Positions 5,424-5,477 of a DNA stretch of 5,477 nt are shown here, one piece after another. Under the pieces are notes generated by a model, which saw only the letters and a program-made list of their open reading frames with translations, made no database searches and was not told the DNA's origin. The stretch comes from Subdoligranulum variabile (GTDB lineage: Bacteria; Bacillota; Clostridia; Oscillospirales; Ruminococcaceae). The position numbers were made by a program, and so were the translations under genes. The first letter of the stretch is position 1. The number at the start of each line of letters is the position of its first letter. The DNA is taken from positions 1-5,477 of the forward strand of contig QAKI01000042.1 of NCBI GenBank assembly GCA_003343905.1. The letters are read 5' to 3'.

Positions 5424-5477
5424 TCACCCCATATCCTCTTTTACCCGTCTCACATCTATGAAAAGGCCAAAAAATCG
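5424..5477 (-). CDS. C-terminal end of an unidentified protein
   Basis: The minus-strand frame entering from the right edge encodes RFFGLFIDVRRVKEDMG and then a TGA at 5426-5424. The stop lies just ahead of a strong terminator, which is the main reason to accept this frame. Another frame stays open through the terminator (51 codons) and is therefore less likely. Seventeen residues are too few to name a family. Confidence 0.5.
   Translation of the reverse strand, partial: RFFGLFIDVRRVKEDMG

Overview
The window looks like a piece of chromosome from an anaerobic, gut-type Firmicute (Clostridia, probably Lachnospiraceae-like). This is inferred from strong AGGAGG-type ribosome binding sites, tightly packed genes, a domain-fused beta-glucoside PTS permease, an iron-sulfur-flavoprotein-like reductase and a TIGR04076 protein. 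No rRNA, tRNA, CRISPR array, insertion sequence or phage gene was seen.

Layout. Positions 1-3698 hold a minus-strand operon, read right to left: a beta-glucoside PTS EIIBCA permease (1797-3698), a GH1 6-phospho-beta-glucosidase (348-1775), and the start of a flavodoxin-fold reductase with a four-cysteine Fe-S-type motif (335 to beyond the left edge). The gaps of 21 and 12 nt suggest one transcript. A 103-nt divergent control region (3699-3801) separates this operon from a plus-strand Crp/Fnr-family regulator (3802-4479). The control region contains a good extended -10 promoter for the regulator, a weaker promoter for the operon, a cre-like site and a perfect 17-bp palindrome. Convergent with the regulator is a small minus-strand gene of the uncharacterised TIGR04076 family (4554-4898). 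Behind it lies about 0.5 kb of AT-rich DNA with no convincing gene but with a perfect 28-bp palindrome. At the right edge are the last codons of another minus-strand gene (5424 to the edge) and its intrinsic terminator (5382-5416).

How it works together. The permease would import and phosphorylate aryl- or alkyl-beta-glucosides or cellobiose-like sugars. The glucosidase would hydrolyse the 6-phosphoglucoside to glucose-6-phosphate plus aglycone or sugar. The flavoprotein could act on a redox-active aglycone, which is speculation from gene order only. The divergent Crp/Fnr regulator is the natural candidate for local control. No LicT/BglG antiterminator gene is in the window, and the short leader has no room for the usual antiterminator/terminator pair.

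I found no clearly new multi-gene system. The points most worth a second look are the compact divergent control region, the reductase inside a beta-glucoside operon, the TIGR04076 gene and the 28-bp palindrome.
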